Source: Sagittula salina (lineage in GTDB: Bacteria; Pseudomonadota; Alphaproteobacteria; Rhodobacterales; Rhodobacteraceae). Taken from it: a DNA stretch of 64,000 nt. The translations under genes were made by a program, and so were the position numbers. Below the pieces are notes generated by a model. That model had not been told where the DNA came from. It saw nothing but the letters and a program-made list of their open reading frames with translations, and ran no database searches. Below, in pieces: positions 7,320 to 17,023 of the stretch; the stretch's first letter is position 1; every line of letters starts with the position of its first letter. The stretch covers positions 186,001 to 250,000 of the forward strand of contig NZ_JAGISH010000007.1 in NCBI RefSeq assembly GCF_017813235.1, read 5' to 3'.

Positions 7320-8887
7320 GCAAGGTTGTCAGCGCGGCCGAAGCGGCGGCGCGTATCGCCGATGATGCCGTCGTGACGGTGTCGTCGTCTTCGGCACTGG
7401 GCTGCCCTGACCGCGTTTTGCAGGCCATCGGGGAACGGTTCGACGCCGAGGGCCGGCCGCGCAACCTGACTACGCTACACCCGATCGCCGCAGGTGACAT
7501 GTACGGTGTTAAGGGAGTGGACCATATCGCGAAGGACGGGTTGCTGGCGCGCATCCTTGGCGGGTCCTACCCCTCCGGTCCGTCGTCGAAGCCGATGCCG
7601 AAAATCTGGAAAATGGTCGTGGAAAACCGCGTGGCGGCCTACAACGTACCATCCGGGATCCTGTTTGACATGAACCGCGAGGCGGCGGCGAACCGACCCG
7701 GCGTGCTGACAAAGGTCGGGCTGGAGACCTTCGTCGATCCAAAGCGCGAGGGCTGCGCGATGAATGCGAAGGCGGCGGAGACGCCGATCGTTCGTCGGGT
7801 CGAATTCGACGGCGACACATGGCTGCATTTTCCCAACGTGGTACCGACTGTGGCGATCCTGCGGGCGACCACGGCGGACGAGTTCGGCAACCTTACTTAT
7901 GAACACGAGGGCGCCTACCTCGGCGGGCTGGAGCAGGCGATCTGCGTGCGCAACCACGGTGGGCTGGTGATCGCGCAGGTCAGCCGCGTGACGAAACGCG
8001 GCTCCCTGCGGCCGCATGACGTGCGGGTGCCGGGGCATCTGGTGGATTGCATCGTGGTGGACCCCGACCAGAAGCAGACCTGCGAGACGCCCTACGATCC
8101 CGCGATCTCTGGGCAGGTGATGCGGCCTTGGGACAGCTTTTCGCTGGCAGAGCGGGGTGTTGAGAAGGTCATCGCGCGACGCGCGGCGATGGAGCTGAGG
8201 CCGGGCATGACGGCGAATCTCGGCTTCGGGATCAGCGCCATGGTGCCGCGTATCCTGCTGGAGGAGGGCCACCCCGAGGCGGTCACCTGGGCCATCGAGC
8301 AGGGCGCTGTTGGGGGGATGCCGCTCACCGGCTTCGCCTTCGGCTGCGCGTCGAACGCCGATGCCTTCGTGCCTTCGCCGCAGCAGTTCATCTACTTCCA
8401 GGGCGGCGGGTTCGACATCTCCTTTCTGTCGTTTCTGGAGGTCGACGTGGAGGGCAACGTCAACGTGTCGAAGCTGGGCAAGAAGCCGTATCTGACAGCG
8501 GGCTGCGGCGGCTTTGTGGACATTACGGCGGGCGCGAAGAAGATCGTCTTCTCCGGCTGGTTCGAGGCCGGCGCGCAGGTGGAGCTGACCGCGGAGGGCA
8601 TCCAAATCGCCGCCCCCGGCAAGTTCACCAAGATGGTGGAGGCGGTGGAACACGTCACCTTCTCCGGCGCGCGGTCACGGGAGCTGGGGCAGGAGGTGCT
8701 GTATGTCACGGAGCGCTGTGTGATCCGGCTGACGGACGACGGGCTGGTAGCGACTGAGATCATGCCGGGCATCGACCCGGAGCGTGACATCGTGGCGGCC
8801 TCTGGCGGACGGGTCAGGGTGGCGGAGGATGCGATCACGCTGCCTCTGTCGCTGCTGAGCGACGCGCCGATGGGGTGGGGCCAATGA
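7316..8887 (+). CDS. Acyl-CoA:carboxylate CoA-transferase (family I, fused alpha/beta)
   Basis: 523 residues containing both halves of a family I CoA-transferase, as in YdiF/acetate or propionate CoA-transferase. The second half has VTWAIEQGAVGGMPLTG with the probable catalytic Glu328. The enzyme moves CoA from a donor thioester to a free carboxylate, activating an acid made upstream. It overlaps the preceding gene by 4 bases and the crotonase by 4 bases, so the three are translationally coupled. The acid is unknown; the aldehyde dehydrogenase two genes on may produce it. Confidence 0.85.
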   Translation: MSKVVSAAEAAARIADDAVVTVSSSSALGCPDRVLQAIGERFDAEGRPRNLTTLHPIAAGDMYGVKGVDHIAKDGLLARILGGSYPSGPSSKPMPKIWKMVVENRVAAYNVPSGILFDMNREAAANRPGVLTKVGLETFVDPKREGCAMNAKAAETPIVRRVEFDGDTWLHFPNVVPTVAILRATTADEFGNLTYEHEGAYLGGLEQAICVRNHGGLVIAQVSRVTKRGSLRPHDVRVPGHLVDCIVVDPDQKQTCETPYDPAISGQVMRPWDSFSLAERGVEKVIARRAAMELRPGMTANLGFGISAMVPRILLEEGHPEAVTWAIEQGAVGGMPLTGFAFGCASNADAFVPSPQQFIYFQGGGFDISFLSFLEVDVEGNVNVSKLGKKPYLTAGCGGFVDITAGAKKIVFSGWFEAGAQVELTAEGIQIAAPGKFTKMVEAVEHVTFSGARSRELGQEVLYVTERCVIRLTDDGLVATEIMPGIDPERDIVAASGGRVRVAEDAITLPLSLLSDAPMGWGQ

Positions 8888-9651
8888 GCGCGGTACACCT
8901 GATCGTTCACGGCGCGGTGGCGGAGCTGCGACTGGACAACCCGACAAAAATGAACGCCTTCACCGTCGAGATGCTGGAACAGTTGGCCGACCACCTGGAG
9001 ACCATCGAGCATGACGCTGCCTTTCGCGCGGTCATGTTGACGGCTGAGGGCGACCGGGCGTTCTGCACCGGTGCGGATATCAATGGCTGGGGCGACCTGA
9101 ATCCGGCGGAGTTCGCGCGGCGCTGGGTGCGCTACGGGCATCGGATATTCGACAGGCTGGCGCGGTTGGCCCGGCCCACGGTGGCGGTGCTGAACGGCCA
9201 TGCCTTTGGTGGCGGGCTGGAACTTGCGGCGGCCTGCGACATCCGGGTGATGGCGCCGAAGGCTGCGCTGGCACTGCCCGAAGCCGCCGTCGGCATCGTG
9301 CCGGGCTGGTCGGGCACACAGCGCCTGATGCGCCTGCTGCCGGAGCCGGTGGTGAAGGAGATGGCGCTGTTCGGTCATCGCATCAAGGCAGAGCGCGCGC
9401 TGGCCATGGGATTTGCCGCCGCCGTCGATGACAACCCCCGCGCCGCGGCGGAAGCGCTGCTTGAGCGCGCGGTGACGCTGTCACCACGGGCGGTGGAGAT
9501 CGCGAAATCGATGATCCACGCTGGCGCGAACGAGGACCGCGGCGCCATGGTCGAAGCGCTGGGTAGCGCCGCAATCGCCGCCAGTGACGACCGGCAGGAG
9601 GGCGTCGCCGCCTTCCGCGAGAAACGCAAAACAGACTTCACGGGGCGCTGA
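8884..9651 (+). CDS. Enoyl-CoA hydratase/isomerase (crotonase) family protein
   Basis: 255 residues from ATG at 8884 (ATGA overlap with the CoA-transferase; an in-frame ATG 9 bases earlier is less well placed). Crotonase signatures are NPTKMNAFTVEMLEQL, the oxyanion-hole region AFCTGADINGWGDL, and GHAFGGGLELAAACDIRVMAP with the LPEAAVGIVPGWSGTQRL helix. It acts on an acyl-CoA, presumably the product of the CoA-transferase (hydration, isomerisation or retro-aldol cleavage are all within the family). The next gene begins 3 bases later. Confidence 0.88.
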   Translation: MSAVHLIVHGAVAELRLDNPTKMNAFTVEMLEQLADHLETIEHDAAFRAVMLTAEGDRAFCTGADINGWGDLNPAEFARRWVRYGHRIFDRLARLARPTVAVLNGHAFGGGLELAAACDIRVMAPKAALALPEAAVGIVPGWSGTQRLMRLLPEPVVKEMALFGHRIKAERALAMGFAAAVDDNPRAAAEALLERAVTLSPRAVEIAKSMIHAGANEDRGAMVEALGSAAIAASDDRQEGVAAFREKRKTDFTGR

Positions 9652-9654
9652 GCC

Positions 9655-11181
9655 ATGAAAGACCTTAACATCGTGACCGACACGCAGCTGGCGCTGCCGG
9701 ATACACCCTATCGCGCCTGCCACTTCATCGACGGCCAGAGGGTAGACAGCGCCGAGGGGCGGACTTCGGAACGGGTTTCGCCCTCGCACGGGGTGGTGGT
9801 GAGTCGCGCGGCGCTGGGCGGCGAAGCGGAGGCAGAGGCGGCGATCCGTGTCGCACGCGCGGCCTTTGACGATGGCCGCTGGAGCCGGCTTTCGGGCCGG
9901 GTGCGCGCGATCGTGCTGAACCGCGTGGCCGACCTGATCGAGGCGAACGCCGAACGGCTGGCGCTGATGGAGACGCTGGAAAGCGGCAAGCCCATCACGC
10001 AGGCGCGCGCCGAATGCAGCGGGGCGGCAGACCTGTGGCGCTATGCGGCATCGCTGGCGCGGACTGTGCATGGCGACAGCCACAACACGTTGGGCGGGGA
10101 TGTGCTGGCGATGGTGCTGAAGGAGCCCATCGGCGTTGTGTCGATCATCACGCCCTGGAACTTCCCCTTCTGGATTCTGAGCCAAAAGTTGCCGTTTGCT
10201 CTGGCGGCGGGCTGTACCTGCGTGGTGAAGCCGTCGGAAATGACGCCCTCGACCACCGCCATGCTGGCGGAATTGCTGACGGAGGCGGGGCTGCCAGCTG
10301 GTGTCTGTAACATCGTGCTGGGGTGCGGGAACCCGGTGGGCAGCCTGATGAGCACTCACGAGGCGGTGGATATGGTGTCCTTCACTGGCTCGACCGCGGT
10401 GGGCAAGACAATTACGAAGGTGGCGGGCGAGACCCTTAAGAAGGTCGCGCTGGAACTGGGTGGCAAGAACGCGCAGGTGATCTTCGGCGACGCGGACCTC
10501 GAGAGTGCCGCCGACGCGGTGACCTTCGGCGTCTATTTCAACGTCGGTCAGTGCTGCAATTCCTCCAGCCGGATCATCGTGCACGAGGATATCGCGGAGG
10601 AGTTCGTGGCCCGCGTGGTAGCGCTGTCGCGTAAGGTGGCCTTCGGCAACCCGCTCCACCCGGACACGCAGGTGGGTGCCATCGTCACGCCCGAACATCA
10701 GGCGAAGATCGACGGCTACGTGCGCGCGGCGGTGGCGGCCGGGGCGGAGCTGTGCCTTGGCGGCGAGGCGCTGGACGTGCCCGGCGTCGGCGCGCAGTTT
10801 TACCGGCCGACCGTGCTGCGTAACGTCACCCCGGACATGGCCATCGCCCGCGAGGAGGTTTTCGGCCCGGTTCTTTGTGTTCTGACGTTTCAGACCCTTG
10901 ACGAAGCGATAGCGCTATCAAACGATGCGCACTACGGTCTGTCGGCGGGAGTATGGAGCGACAACGTGCACACTTGCCTGGAGTTCAGCCGGAGGGCGCA
11001 GGCCGGGACGGTCTGGACGAACACATGGATGGACGGATTCTCCGAAGTGACCTTCGGCGGGATGAAGCAATCCGGGCAGGGACGAGAAATCGGAAGCTAC
11101 GGCTTCGAGGAGTTCCTCGAGGTGAAATCGGTCGTGATGCGGCTAGGCCGCACGCGCCAGCCTTGGGTGAAGACGTCCTGA
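9655..11181 (+). CDS. NAD(P)-dependent aldehyde dehydrogenase
   Basis: 508 residues, ATG at 9655. ALDH superfamily landmarks in order: [42 protein letters not shown] (coenzyme binding), LELGGKN with the general-base Glu, GQCCNSSSR with catalytic Cys301, and EEVFGPVL. It oxidises an aldehyde to the acid. With the GMC alcohol dehydrogenases in the same operon it makes a plausible alcohol-to-acid pair resembling choline/betaine-aldehyde dehydrogenase. The substrate is not deducible from sequence. Confidence 0.92.
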   Translation: MKDLNIVTDTQLALPDTPYRACHFIDGQRVDSAEGRTSERVSPSHGVVVSRAALGGEAEAEAAIRVARAAFDDGRWSRLSGRVRAIVLNRVADLIEANAERLALMETLESGKPITQARAECSGAADLWRYAASLARTVHGDSHNTLGGDVLAMVLKEPIGVVSIITPWNFPFWILSQKLPFALAAGCTCVVKPSEMTPSTTAMLAELLTEAGLPAGVCNIVLGCGNPVGSLMSTHEAVDMVSFTGSTAVGKTITKVAGETLKKVALELGGKNAQVIFGDADLESAADAVTFGVYFNVGQCCNSSSRIIVHEDIAEEFVARVVALSRKVAFGNPLHPDTQVGAIVTPEHQAKIDGYVRAAVAAGAELCLGGEALDVPGVGAQFYRPTVLRNVTPDMAIAREEVFGPVLCVLTFQTLDEAIALSNDAHYGLSAGVWSDNVHTCLEFSRRAQAGTVWTNTWMDGFSEVTFGGMKQSGQGREIGSYGFEEFLEVKSVVMRLGRTRQPWVKTS

Positions 11182-11231
11182 CGCGCGCGCGTCGAAGGGC
11201 GAAACCAACGCGGACAATGGAGGAGGTCTCA

Positions 11232-12485
11232 ATGCGTGGGTATCTTGGGAGGAAGGCGGCGGCTATCGCTGCGCTGATGGCGACGACCAGCATGGCGCAA
11301 GCCGCAGAGGTGGAGGTTCTGCACTGGTGGACGGCCGGCGGCGAGGCCGCGGCGCTCAACGTGCTGAAGGAGAAGCTGGAAGGTCAGGGCATCGGCTGGG
11401 TCGACATGCCGGTGGCCGGCGGCGGCGGCGAGGCTGCGATGACAACGCTGCGCGCGCGGGTGACGGCGGGCGACCCGCCCACCGCGGTGCAGATGCTGGG
11501 TTTCGACATTCAGGACTGGGCGGCAGAGGGCGCGTTGGGCAACCTTGACGCCATCGCCAGCGAAGAGGGCTGGGACGCGGTGGTGCCGGCGGCGCTGCAG
11601 CGGTTCTCCAAGTACGACGGTCACTGGATCGCGGCACCGGTCAACGTGCACTCGACCAACTGGGTCTGGGCGAACAAGGCGGTTCTGGATGAACTGGGCA
11701 TCGCGCAGCCGACCACCTGGGACGAATTCATCGCCGCCATGGAGACGGTGAAGGAAAGCGGCAAGACCCCGCTCGCGCACGGTGGACAGGCCTGGCAGGA
11801 AGCGACCATCCTCGACGGTGTGGTGTTGTCGGTGGGCGGCGTCGATTTCTACAACAAGGCTTTTGTCGAGCTCGACCCCGAGGCACTGGGGTCCGACCGG
11901 ATGAAGGAGGTCTTCGACCGCATGGCCACGCTGCGCGGCTTTGTCGATGACAACTTTTCGGGGCGTGACTGGAACCTCGCGTCGGCCATGGTCATCAACG
12001 GCGAAGCGGCATTCCAGATCATGGGCGACTGGGCCAAGGGCGAGTTCCTGAACGCCGGCAAGGTCCCCGGTGAAGACTTCCTGTGCTTCCGTGTGCCGGG
12101 GTCCGATGGCGCGGTATCGTTCAACTCCGACCAGTTCGCGATGTTCGGCGTTTCCTCTGACGAAGCCAAGGACGCGCAGTCGACCATGGCGGGCGATATC
12201 ATGAGCCCGGAGTTCCAGATCGCCTTCAACACGGTGAAGGGATCGGTTCCGGCGCGCACGGACGTGGCAAAGGACGATTTTGACGCCTGCGGCCAGAAGG
12301 GTATGGACGATCTCGCCGCCGCCAACGAAAGCGGCAAGCTGGTGGGATCCATCGGTCACGGTCACGCCAACCGCGCAGCGGTGAAAAACGCGATCTACGA
12401 CGTGGTCACCGCGCATTTCAACGGTGAATACGACTCCGCGACCGCGGTCGAGGAACTGGTGAACGCGGTCGAATCCGCGATGTGA
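11232..12485 (+). CDS. ABC transporter substrate-binding protein, CUT1 sugar type
   Basis: 417 residues from ATG at 11232, preceded by AGGAGG. Sec signal peptide [24 protein letters not shown]. The mature protein resembles glucose/mannose-binding proteins (GtsA-like): [21 protein letters not shown] at the N-terminus, then [22 protein letters not shown] and [18 protein letters not shown]. It captures the substrate in the periplasm for the two permeases and ATPase that follow. A stem-loop after the stop may stabilise this cistron. Despite its resemblance to glucose binders, the cluster context suggests a different polyol or glycoside-like ligand. Confidence 0.92.
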   Translation: MRGYLGRKAAAIAALMATTSMAQAAEVEVLHWWTAGGEAAALNVLKEKLEGQGIGWVDMPVAGGGGEAAMTTLRARVTAGDPPTAVQMLGFDIQDWAAEGALGNLDAIASEEGWDAVVPAALQRFSKYDGHWIAAPVNVHSTNWVWANKAVLDELGIAQPTTWDEFIAAMETVKESGKTPLAHGGQAWQEATILDGVVLSVGGVDFYNKAFVELDPEALGSDRMKEVFDRMATLRGFVDDNFSGRDWNLASAMVINGEAAFQIMGDWAKGEFLNAGKVPGEDFLCFRVPGSDGAVSFNSDQFAMFGVSSDEAKDAQSTMAGDIMSPEFQIAFNTVKGSVPARTDVAKDDFDACGQKGMDDLAAANESGKLVGSIGHGHANRAAVKNAIYDVVTAHFNGEYDSATAVEELVNAVESAM

Positions 12486-12494
12486 TCGCCCGCG

Positions 12495-12523
12495 CGGGAA
12501 GGCGGCCATGCGCCACCTTCCCG
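12495..12523 (+). promoter_or_regulatory. Intercistronic stem-loop after the binding-protein gene
   Basis: CGGGAAGG (12495-12502) pairs with CCTTCCCG (12516-12523), with further pairing inside the loop, in the 123-base gap between binding-protein and permease genes. Such hairpins often protect the binding-protein mRNA and raise its level over the membrane components. No T-run follows, so it is not a full terminator. Confidence 0.5.
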
Positions 12524-12608
12524 ATCCTGATCGTGCCGCGCCGGGGGGGTGCCCGCACACCGATTTACAAAAACTGACCGCAGCCCCGCCTGCGGGCAAG
12601 GAGGAGCC

Positions 12609-13502
12609 ATGGCGCATCTCGCTAAGGCAGATTTTCGCACGCGTCTACAAGAGTGGCTGCCCAAGCTGGTGCTGTCGCCGTCCATCGCCGCGATGCTGGT
12701 CTTCGTCTACGGGTTCATACTCTATACCCTGTATCTGAGCTTCACCGACTCGCGGATGCTGCCCAGCTACGACTGGGTGGGCGTCGAGAACTACGTCAAG
12801 CTCTGGGGCCTGCGGGCGTGGTGGACCGCGGTCATCAACCTCGGCATCTTCGCCGGACTCTACATCACGATCTGTACCGCCATCGGGCTGACGCTGGCGA
12901 TCCTGCTGGACCAGAAGATCCGTGGTGAGGGCACATTGCGGCCGATCTACCTCTACCCGATGGCGCTGAGCTTCATCGTAACCGGCACCGCGTGGAAGTG
13001 GATCATGGACCCCGGCATCGGGATCGAGCACACCATGCACCTCTGGGGCTGGGAGAGCTTCCAGTTCAACTGGATCAAGGACCGCGAGATGGCGATCTAC
13101 ACGGTGGTGATCGCCGCCGTCTGGCAGACCAGCGGGTTCGTCATGTCCATGTTCCTCGCCGGGCTGCGCGGCATCGACAACGAGATCCTGAAGGCGGCGC
13201 AGATCGACGGCGCCTCTAACTGGAGCCTCTACCGCCGCATCGTCATCCCGCTGCTGCGTCCCGCCTTCCTGTCGGCCTTCGTGATCCTCGCGCATCTGGC
13301 GGTGAAATCCTACGACCTCATCATCGCTCTGACCGGCGGCGGGCCGGGGCGGGCGACAGAACTGCCTGCGACCTTCATGTATTCCTACACCTTCACGCGC
13401 AACTCCATGGGTATCGGCGCGGCTTCGGCGGTGATCATGCTGATGACCATCGCCGCGATCATGACGCCGTACCTCTACGCCGAACTCAAGGAGAAGAAGT
13501 GA
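12609..13502 (+). CDS. ABC sugar transporter permease (MalF-type)
   Basis: 297 residues from ATG at 12609 (GGAGGAG upstream). About six hydrophobic segments and the EAA loop LKAAQIDGASNWSLYRRIVIPLLRP, which docks with the ATPase. It pairs with the next gene to form the channel for the substrate delivered by the 11232 protein. The stop overlaps the following start by one base (TGATG). Confidence 0.92.
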   Translation: MAHLAKADFRTRLQEWLPKLVLSPSIAAMLVFVYGFILYTLYLSFTDSRMLPSYDWVGVENYVKLWGLRAWWTAVINLGIFAGLYITICTAIGLTLAILLDQKIRGEGTLRPIYLYPMALSFIVTGTAWKWIMDPGIGIEHTMHLWGWESFQFNWIKDREMAIYTVVIAAVWQTSGFVMSMFLAGLRGIDNEILKAAQIDGASNWSLYRRIVIPLLRPAFLSAFVILAHLAVKSYDLIIALTGGGPGRATELPATFMYSYTFTRNSMGIGAASAVIMLMTIAAIMTPYLYAELKEKK

Positions 13503-14380
13503 TGGCTGTCGCCGATCAAGATACCGCCGTCCGCACCGGCCTTGTCACCCGCGTCTTCATCTACGGTATCCTTCTGGTCTTTGCCGCCTTCTACCTGCTG
13601 CCGCTGTTCGTCATGCTGACGAATTCCCTGAAGCCCCTGCCGGAGATCACCGGCGGCAACATGATGGCGCTGCCGGATACATGGACCTTCGAGCCTTGGC
13701 GGCAGGCCTGGTCCTCCGCCCAGATCGGGGTCGAGCCCACCGGCCTGAAGCCCTACTTCATGAACTCCATCCTGATGGTGGTGCCCGCAGTGGCGATCTC
13801 GACCATGATCGGAGCGCTCAATGGATACGTGCTGACGAAGTGGAGCTTTCGCGGCGACAAGATCATCTTTGGCCTGCTGCTGTTTTCCTGCTTCATCCCG
13901 TTCCAGATCGTGCTGATCCCCATGGCCAGCGTGCTGGGCAAGCTTGGCATGGCAGGGTCCATTCCGGGGCTGGTTCTGGTGCACGTGGTCTATGGCATCG
14001 GCTTCTCGACGCTATACTACCGCAACTACTACGCCGTCTTCCCGACCGAACTGGTGCGCGCGGCGATGATCGACGGGGCCGGGTTCTTCCGCATCTTCTG
14101 GCGCATCCTGCTGCCGGTGTCGGGGCCGATCACCGTAGTCTGCGTGATCTGGCAGTTCACCAACATCTGGAACGACTTCCTCTTCGGTGCCTCCTTCGGC
14201 GGGCAGACCCAGCCGATGACCGTAGCCCTGAACAACCTCGTCCAGTCCTCCACCGGCGTGAAGGAATACAACGTCCATTTTGCCGGCGCTATCCTCGCCG
14301 CGCTTCCCACCCTCCTCGTCTACATCGTCGCGGGCCGCTACTTCGTGCGCGGGCTGATGGCGGGTTCCGTGAAAGGATAA
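13502..14380 (+). CDS. ABC sugar transporter permease (MalG-type)
   Basis: 292 residues; ATG at 13502 overlaps the previous TGA. An in-frame GTG three bases earlier is possible but less likely. About six membrane segments and the EAA loop VRAAMIDGAGFFRIFWRILLPVSGP. Second half of the importer channel. Confidence 0.92.
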   Translation: MAVADQDTAVRTGLVTRVFIYGILLVFAAFYLLPLFVMLTNSLKPLPEITGGNMMALPDTWTFEPWRQAWSSAQIGVEPTGLKPYFMNSILMVVPAVAISTMIGALNGYVLTKWSFRGDKIIFGLLLFSCFIPFQIVLIPMASVLGKLGMAGSIPGLVLVHVVYGIGFSTLYYRNYYAVFPTELVRAAMIDGAGFFRIFWRILLPVSGPITVVCVIWQFTNIWNDFLFGASFGGQTQPMTVALNNLVQSSTGVKEYNVHFAGAILAALPTLLVYIVAGRYFVRGLMAGSVKG

Positions 14381-14384
14381 ATCC

Positions 14385-15497
14385 TTGGGTTTCCTCGATA
14401 TCAAGAACGTCACCAAATCCTACGGAGCCGTCGAGGTCCTGCACCGTGTCGATATCTCCGTTCAGGAAGGCGAGTTCCTCGTGCTGGTCGGCCCCTCGGG
14501 CTGCGGCAAGTCCACGCTGCTCAACATGATCGCCGGGCTGGAGGGGATTTCGTCGGGCACGATTTCCATCGACGAACGGGTGATGAACGGTGTGCACCCG
14601 TCTAAGCGCAACATCGCCATGGTGTTCCAGAGCTACGCTTTGTACCCCAACATGACGGTGGGCCAGAACATGACCTTCGGCCTCGAAATGCACGGCGTAC
14701 CAAAGCCCGAGCGCGAGGCGGCGCTCAAGGATGTGGCGAAGCTGTTGCAGATCGAGAACCTGCTCGACCGCAAGCCGGGGCAGTTGTCGGGCGGTCAGCG
14801 ACAGCGCGTTGCAATGGGCCGCGCCTTGGTCCGCCAGCCGGATGTATTCCTGTTCGACGAACCGCTGTCGAACCTCGACGCCAAGCTGCGCGTCGACATG
14901 CGGACCGAGATCAAGAAACTGCACGACAAGCTGAAGACCACGATCGTCTATGTCACCCACGACCAGATCGAGGCGATGACCCTCTCGACCCGGATCGCGG
15001 TGATGTATCAGGGCTACGTGCAGCAGCTGGGTACGCCAAAGGAGATCTACGACACCCCGGCCAACGTCTACGTGGCAACCTTCATGGGCAGTCCGGCGAT
15101 GAATGTGCTGCCCGTGCGGGTCGTGATGCGGGACGGCGTGCCGCATGCGGCGGTCCGGGCTCAGGACGGGGCCGAGCAATACCTGCGCTTCAGCCAGTCC
15201 AATCTGGCGGCGTGGGACGGTCGCGAGATCCTGCTGGGTGTGCGCCCTGAGGCGATCACCGACCCGGACGGGGCGGACCGCAACTCTGCCAACATCGTGC
15301 CGCTGTCGAACCGCATCGGCGTTACCGAACCGGCGGGCGCGGATACCTTTGTGACCATGGAACTGGGCGGCCGCGACGTGATCGCCCGGATGCGGGCCGA
15401 TGCCAATGTGGTTTCGGGGCAGGATTTCACCTTTGCCGTGAACATGGAAAAGGCTGTGGCCTTCGACCCCGCATCGGAGGAGCGTATCGCGCCATGA
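14385..15497 (+). CDS. ABC transporter ATP-binding protein (MalK/UgpC family)
   Basis: 370 residues from TTG at 14385, with AAGGA 9 bases upstream. Walker A GPSGCGKSTL, Q-loop VFQSYALYPNMTV, signature LSGGQRQRVAMGRAL, Walker B VFLFDEPLSNLD and switch His in YVTHDQIEAM are followed by the C-terminal TOBE regulatory domain of CUT1 ATPases. It energises the importer. Its end overlaps the first GMC gene by 4 bases. Confidence 0.93.
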   Translation: MGFLDIKNVTKSYGAVEVLHRVDISVQEGEFLVLVGPSGCGKSTLLNMIAGLEGISSGTISIDERVMNGVHPSKRNIAMVFQSYALYPNMTVGQNMTFGLEMHGVPKPEREAALKDVAKLLQIENLLDRKPGQLSGGQRQRVAMGRALVRQPDVFLFDEPLSNLDAKLRVDMRTEIKKLHDKLKTTIVYVTHDQIEAMTLSTRIAVMYQGYVQQLGTPKEIYDTPANVYVATFMGSPAMNVLPVRVVMRDGVPHAAVRAQDGAEQYLRFSQSNLAAWDGREILLGVRPEAITDPDGADRNSANIVPLSNRIGVTEPAGADTFVTMELGGRDVIARMRADANVVSGQDFTFAVNMEKAVAFDPASEERIAP

Positions 15498-16984
15498 CGG
15501 ACGCGGATGTCATTGTCATCGGTTCGGGCATGGGGGGCGCCACCCTGGCGGCGGCCCTCGCGCCCTCGGGCCGTCGCATCCTGATCCTTGAACGGGGGGA
15601 TCACCTGCGTCCCTCGGAACACGATCGCAGCGACAGGTCGATCTTTGTCGACGGGTACTACCGCCCGGAGGAAGAGTGGCTGGATGGCGCGGGCGCGGGC
15701 TTCAACCCCGGCAATTACTACTGCGTGGGCGGCAATTCGAAGTTCTACGGCGCGGTGCTGATCCGCTACCGGCGGGAGGACTTCTCGCCGCTGCGGCACA
15801 TGGGCGGGACGACACCGGGCTGGCCACTGTCCTACGACCTGATGGAGCCGTACTACTGCCGTGCCGAACAGATGTATGCGGTGCGCGGACAGGCGGGGGA
15901 GGACCCGACGGAGCCGCCGCACTCTGCCCCCTATCCGTATGGGCCGGTACCGGACGAGCCGCCCATCGCGCGTCTCAGGGCGCGGCTGATAGCGGTGGGG
16001 TTGCACCCGAGTTCGCTGCCTCTGGGCGTGGATATCGACCGTTGGCTCTCGCGGGCGCATACGCCATGGGATACCTTTCCCGACACAATCGGCGGCAAGA
16101 TGGATGCCGAAACCGCAGGCCTGAAGGCCGCGCTGGCGCATGATACTGTCCGGCTGCGTCCGGGCTCCCATGTGGTCGGGTTGCTGGCAGGGGCGGGCAA
16201 CCGGATCACGGGAGTGGAACTGTCCACCGGCGCGGTGCTTCGCGCGCCGGTTGTGGTGCTGGCGGCGGGTGCGGTGAACAGTGCGGTGCTGCTTCTGGCC
16301 TCCGCCGATGCGGACAACCCGCGGGGGCTGGCAAATCGCTCCGATCAGGTGGGGCGCAATTTCATGAACCACAACGCCTCGGCACTGCTTGCGATCGACC
16401 CGTTCCGGCGCAACAGTTCGGTCTACCAGAAAACCTTGATGATGAACGACTTCTACCTTGGTGGCGGGCCGGGGGGCGAGCCGCTTGGCAATATGCAGTT
16501 GCTGGGCAAGATCAGCGGCCCGATCCTGCAGGGCGCCGCAGGTCTGCCGGGGCCATTGGCGCGCTGGATCGCGGCGCATTCGGTTGATGTCTACGCCATG
16601 TCCGAAGACCTGCCCCACTCCGAAAGCCGGGTGACGCTCGCGGGCGGGCGTATCCGGCTGGACTGGAAGCGGTCCAACTGGGAGGCGCACGAGGCGCTGG
16701 TGGCGAAGCTGAAGCAGGTGCTGCGGCGCGCGGGCTACCCCGTGGTGCTGGCGCGGCCGTTCGACCGGCGCACGCCATCACACCAATGCGGCACAGCGCG
16801 CATGGGGGACGATCCTTTCAGCAGCGTGGTGGACACGCATTGCCGCAGCCACGACCATCCCAATCTGTATATCACCGATGCCTCGGTGCTGCCGACCTCG
16901 GCGGCGGTGAATCCGGCGCTGACGGTGGCGGCGCTGGCGATCCGGGCCGCGCATCACATCGAACACAACGAAAGGGCCGCCTAG
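15494..16984 (+). CDS. GMC-family FAD oxidoreductase (first)
   Basis: 496 residues. N-terminal FAD-binding motif DVIVIGSGMGGATLAAALAPSGRRILILERG; GMC-C region near the end with SHQCGTARMG, IYITDASVLPTSAAVNPALTVAALAIRAA. The His of SHQCGT is in the position of the GMC catalytic base region. No signal peptide. It is shorter than and divergent from the second GMC protein, resembling sugar/polyol dehydrogenases of the pyranose or gluconate type. It probably oxidises a hydroxyl of the imported substrate. Confidence 0.85.
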   Translation: MTDADVIVIGSGMGGATLAAALAPSGRRILILERGDHLRPSEHDRSDRSIFVDGYYRPEEEWLDGAGAGFNPGNYYCVGGNSKFYGAVLIRYRREDFSPLRHMGGTTPGWPLSYDLMEPYYCRAEQMYAVRGQAGEDPTEPPHSAPYPYGPVPDEPPIARLRARLIAVGLHPSSLPLGVDIDRWLSRAHTPWDTFPDTIGGKMDAETAGLKAALAHDTVRLRPGSHVVGLLAGAGNRITGVELSTGAVLRAPVVVLAAGAVNSAVLLLASADADNPRGLANRSDQVGRNFMNHNASALLAIDPFRRNSSVYQKTLMMNDFYLGGGPGGEPLGNMQLLGKISGPILQGAAGLPGPLARWIAAHSVDVYAMSEDLPHSESRVTLAGGRIRLDWKRSNWEAHEALVAKLKQVLRRAGYPVVLARPFDRRTPSHQCGTARMGDDPFSSVVDTHCRSHDHPNLYITDASVLPTSAAVNPALTVAALAIRAAHHIEHNERAA

Positions 16985-17023
16985 ACCCCGCACAGGCGGG
17001 GCGGGCGCGCGGAAGAGGTCAAC